Part shown: piece after piece, positions 35,677-36,991 of the stretch
Layout: each line of letters starts with the position of its first letter
How positions within the stretch are numbered: position 1 is the stretch's first letter
Assembly (NCBI GenBank): GCA_009783415.1
Contig: WRHF01000002.1
Span: forward strand, 1-36,991
DNA from: Clostridiales bacterium
GTDB lineage: Bacteria; Bacillota; Dehalobacteriia; UBA4068
Reading direction: 5' to 3'
DNA length: 36,991 bases
Notes under the pieces: model-generated
Databases searched by the model: none
Seen by the model: only the letters and a program-made list of their open reading frames with translations
Told to the model about the DNA's origin: nothing
Program-made: the position numbers and the translations under genes

Positions 35677-36991
35677 ATGAATGGCAATAATAATCGGGAT
35701 GTAGATCAAGAACTTCTTCAGGCGGCCCGGCAGACATATAATGCGCTTCCCCTTGACCCCCCCAACCGCAGTCAGGAAGATGAAATGACTTTGGAGACGT
35801 TTATTCTACAGCCTGACACGATAGGCTTTATAACCGTTGCTAATATGGCTTTTCGGGACTATATCAGGAGCCGGCCCTATATCCGGATCGGCACCTATCT
35901 CCCTTTAGGAAATTATGTGGTAGCCTATACCAACATAGGTAATTTGGATAGGATCTATAGTGAGTTAAGGGTAGAGTTTTTAAATTTTTATCCTGCTCTT
36001 TTTACTATTTTGGATCAGGAAAGCAATGTTGCTGCCGGAATTACCCCAATTTTGCATCAGCCTCATTTGAACCTGACAGGCAGAGGGGTTTTGCTGGGCT
36101 TTGTGGACACGGGCATAGATTATACCAAAGAAGCTTTTCGCTATGAGGATGGCTCAAGCAAAATCAAATATATTTGGGATCAGACGATTGCCGGTAATCC
36201 CCCGGAAGGTATGCACTTTGGCTCTGTCTATACTCAGGAAAATATCAACGAGGCTCTAAAAGCGGAAGACCCTGCTGCCATTGTGCCTCATGCGGATACT
36301 GTGGGCCACGGAACCTTTCTTGCTTCAGTGGCAGGCAGCCGGGAGCAGGGCACTTATCAAGGGGTAGCTGCCGATGCGGAGATTATTGCTGTAAAACTAA
36401 GAACAGCCCATCCTTATTTTCAAGAAAATGTAGCTTTGCCCTACAGTGAAGATGAAGTTTTTGAAACTACCGGCCTTATTTTGGGTATTCAATTTATTTT
36501 TGACCGGGCTCGGGAATTGAACTGCCCGGTGGTTATTTGTTTGGCTATAGGCACCAATTCGGTGGCCCATGATGGCCACGCTAATGTGGAAGAGTATATA
36601 TCTGCTCTTTCCAATCAGGAAAGCTGCGTTTTTGTTGTTGCTGCCGGTAACGAAAGCAATTCCCGCCGTCATACCAACGGGCTTTTGAGCCAAACTAATG
36701 ACATCGAGTCAATCAAAGTACGGGTAGAGGCAGATATCGCCAGACTTTCCACCCTGATCGTTCATAAAGGTTGGGATCGCATATCTATTTCTGTTAAATC
36801 TCCCGGTGGAGAAACATTGGAAAGAGTCCCTATTCTTTTGGGGAGGGAAGTCAGAACAAGGCTGATTTTTGAGGGCTCGACTATCCGCGTTTTTTATTTC
36901 CAGGATAATTTTAACGGGATGATAGTTGTAACCATAGATTTGCCTACCGATGGCATTTGGGAAATCAACCTTCACGGCGACTTGATAATCA
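35677..36991 (+). CDS. second S8 subtilisin-like protease, Csp-like, truncated by the window end
   Basis: Open frame from ATG 35677 to the window end (absent from the ORF track); LLGFVDTGIDYTKEAFR (Asp), VGHGTFLASVAGS (His); VVAAGNESNS. Confidence 0.85.
   Translation, partial: MNGNNNRDVDQELLQAARQTYNALPLDPPNRSQEDEMTLETFILQPDTIGFITVANMAFRDYIRSRPYIRIGTYLPLGNYVVAYTNIGNLDRIYSELRVEFLNFYPALFTILDQESNVAAGITPILHQPHLNLTGRGVLLGFVDTGIDYTKEAFRYEDGSSKIKYIWDQTIAGNPPEGMHFGSVYTQENINEALKAEDPAAIVPHADTVGHGTFLASVAGSREQGTYQGVAADAEIIAVKLRTAHPYFQENVALPYSEDEVFETTGLILGIQFIFDRARELNCPVVICLAIGTNSVAHDGHANVEEYISALSNQESCVFVVAAGNESNSRRHTNGLLSQTNDIESIKVRVEADIARLSTLIVHKGWDRISISVKSPGGETLERVPILLGREVRTRLIFEGSTIRVFYFQDNFNGMIVVTIDLPTDGIWEINLHGDLII

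Overview
This looks like a Clostridia/Firmicutes-type chromosomal window (inferred from gene content and style only). From left to right it contains: (1) a zinc/manganese ABC importer operon (znuA-, znuC- and znuB-like) with a small Cys/His membrane protein and a Cys-rich lipoprotein; (2) an orphan BlaI/MecI-type repressor; (3) a ~17 kb secreted-enzyme cluster of four paralogous S15 (Xaa-Pro dipeptidyl-peptidase/CocE-like) proteins, each ending in a cohesin-like domain plus a dockerin, interrupted by one oppositely oriented secreted alpha/beta-hydrolase with a Big_2-like domain and four InlB-B/Flg_new-type repeats; (4) ispH and miaA; (5) a small accessory/defence-like stretch with a HigBA-type TA module whose toxin has an in-frame TAA, an ankyrin fragment, a SWIM-domain protein, a flavodoxin-family protein, a TIR-NB-ARC-TPR protein, HicAB, and an AlbA_2/Schlafen-type regulator; (6) radA; (7) two tandem Csp-like subtilases, the second running off the window. 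The intergenic DNA is also notable. Heptanucleotide tandem repeats of several unrelated sequences recur at about nine sites. A GC-rich element with one completely exchanged stem recurs in the peptidase cluster. There are several long hairpins, and a 181-bp MITE-like element has a 9-bp target-site duplication. The strongest candidates for something undescribed are the peptidase-cohesin-dockerin array with its conserved leaders and 3' heptamer tracts, and the heptamer repeat families.
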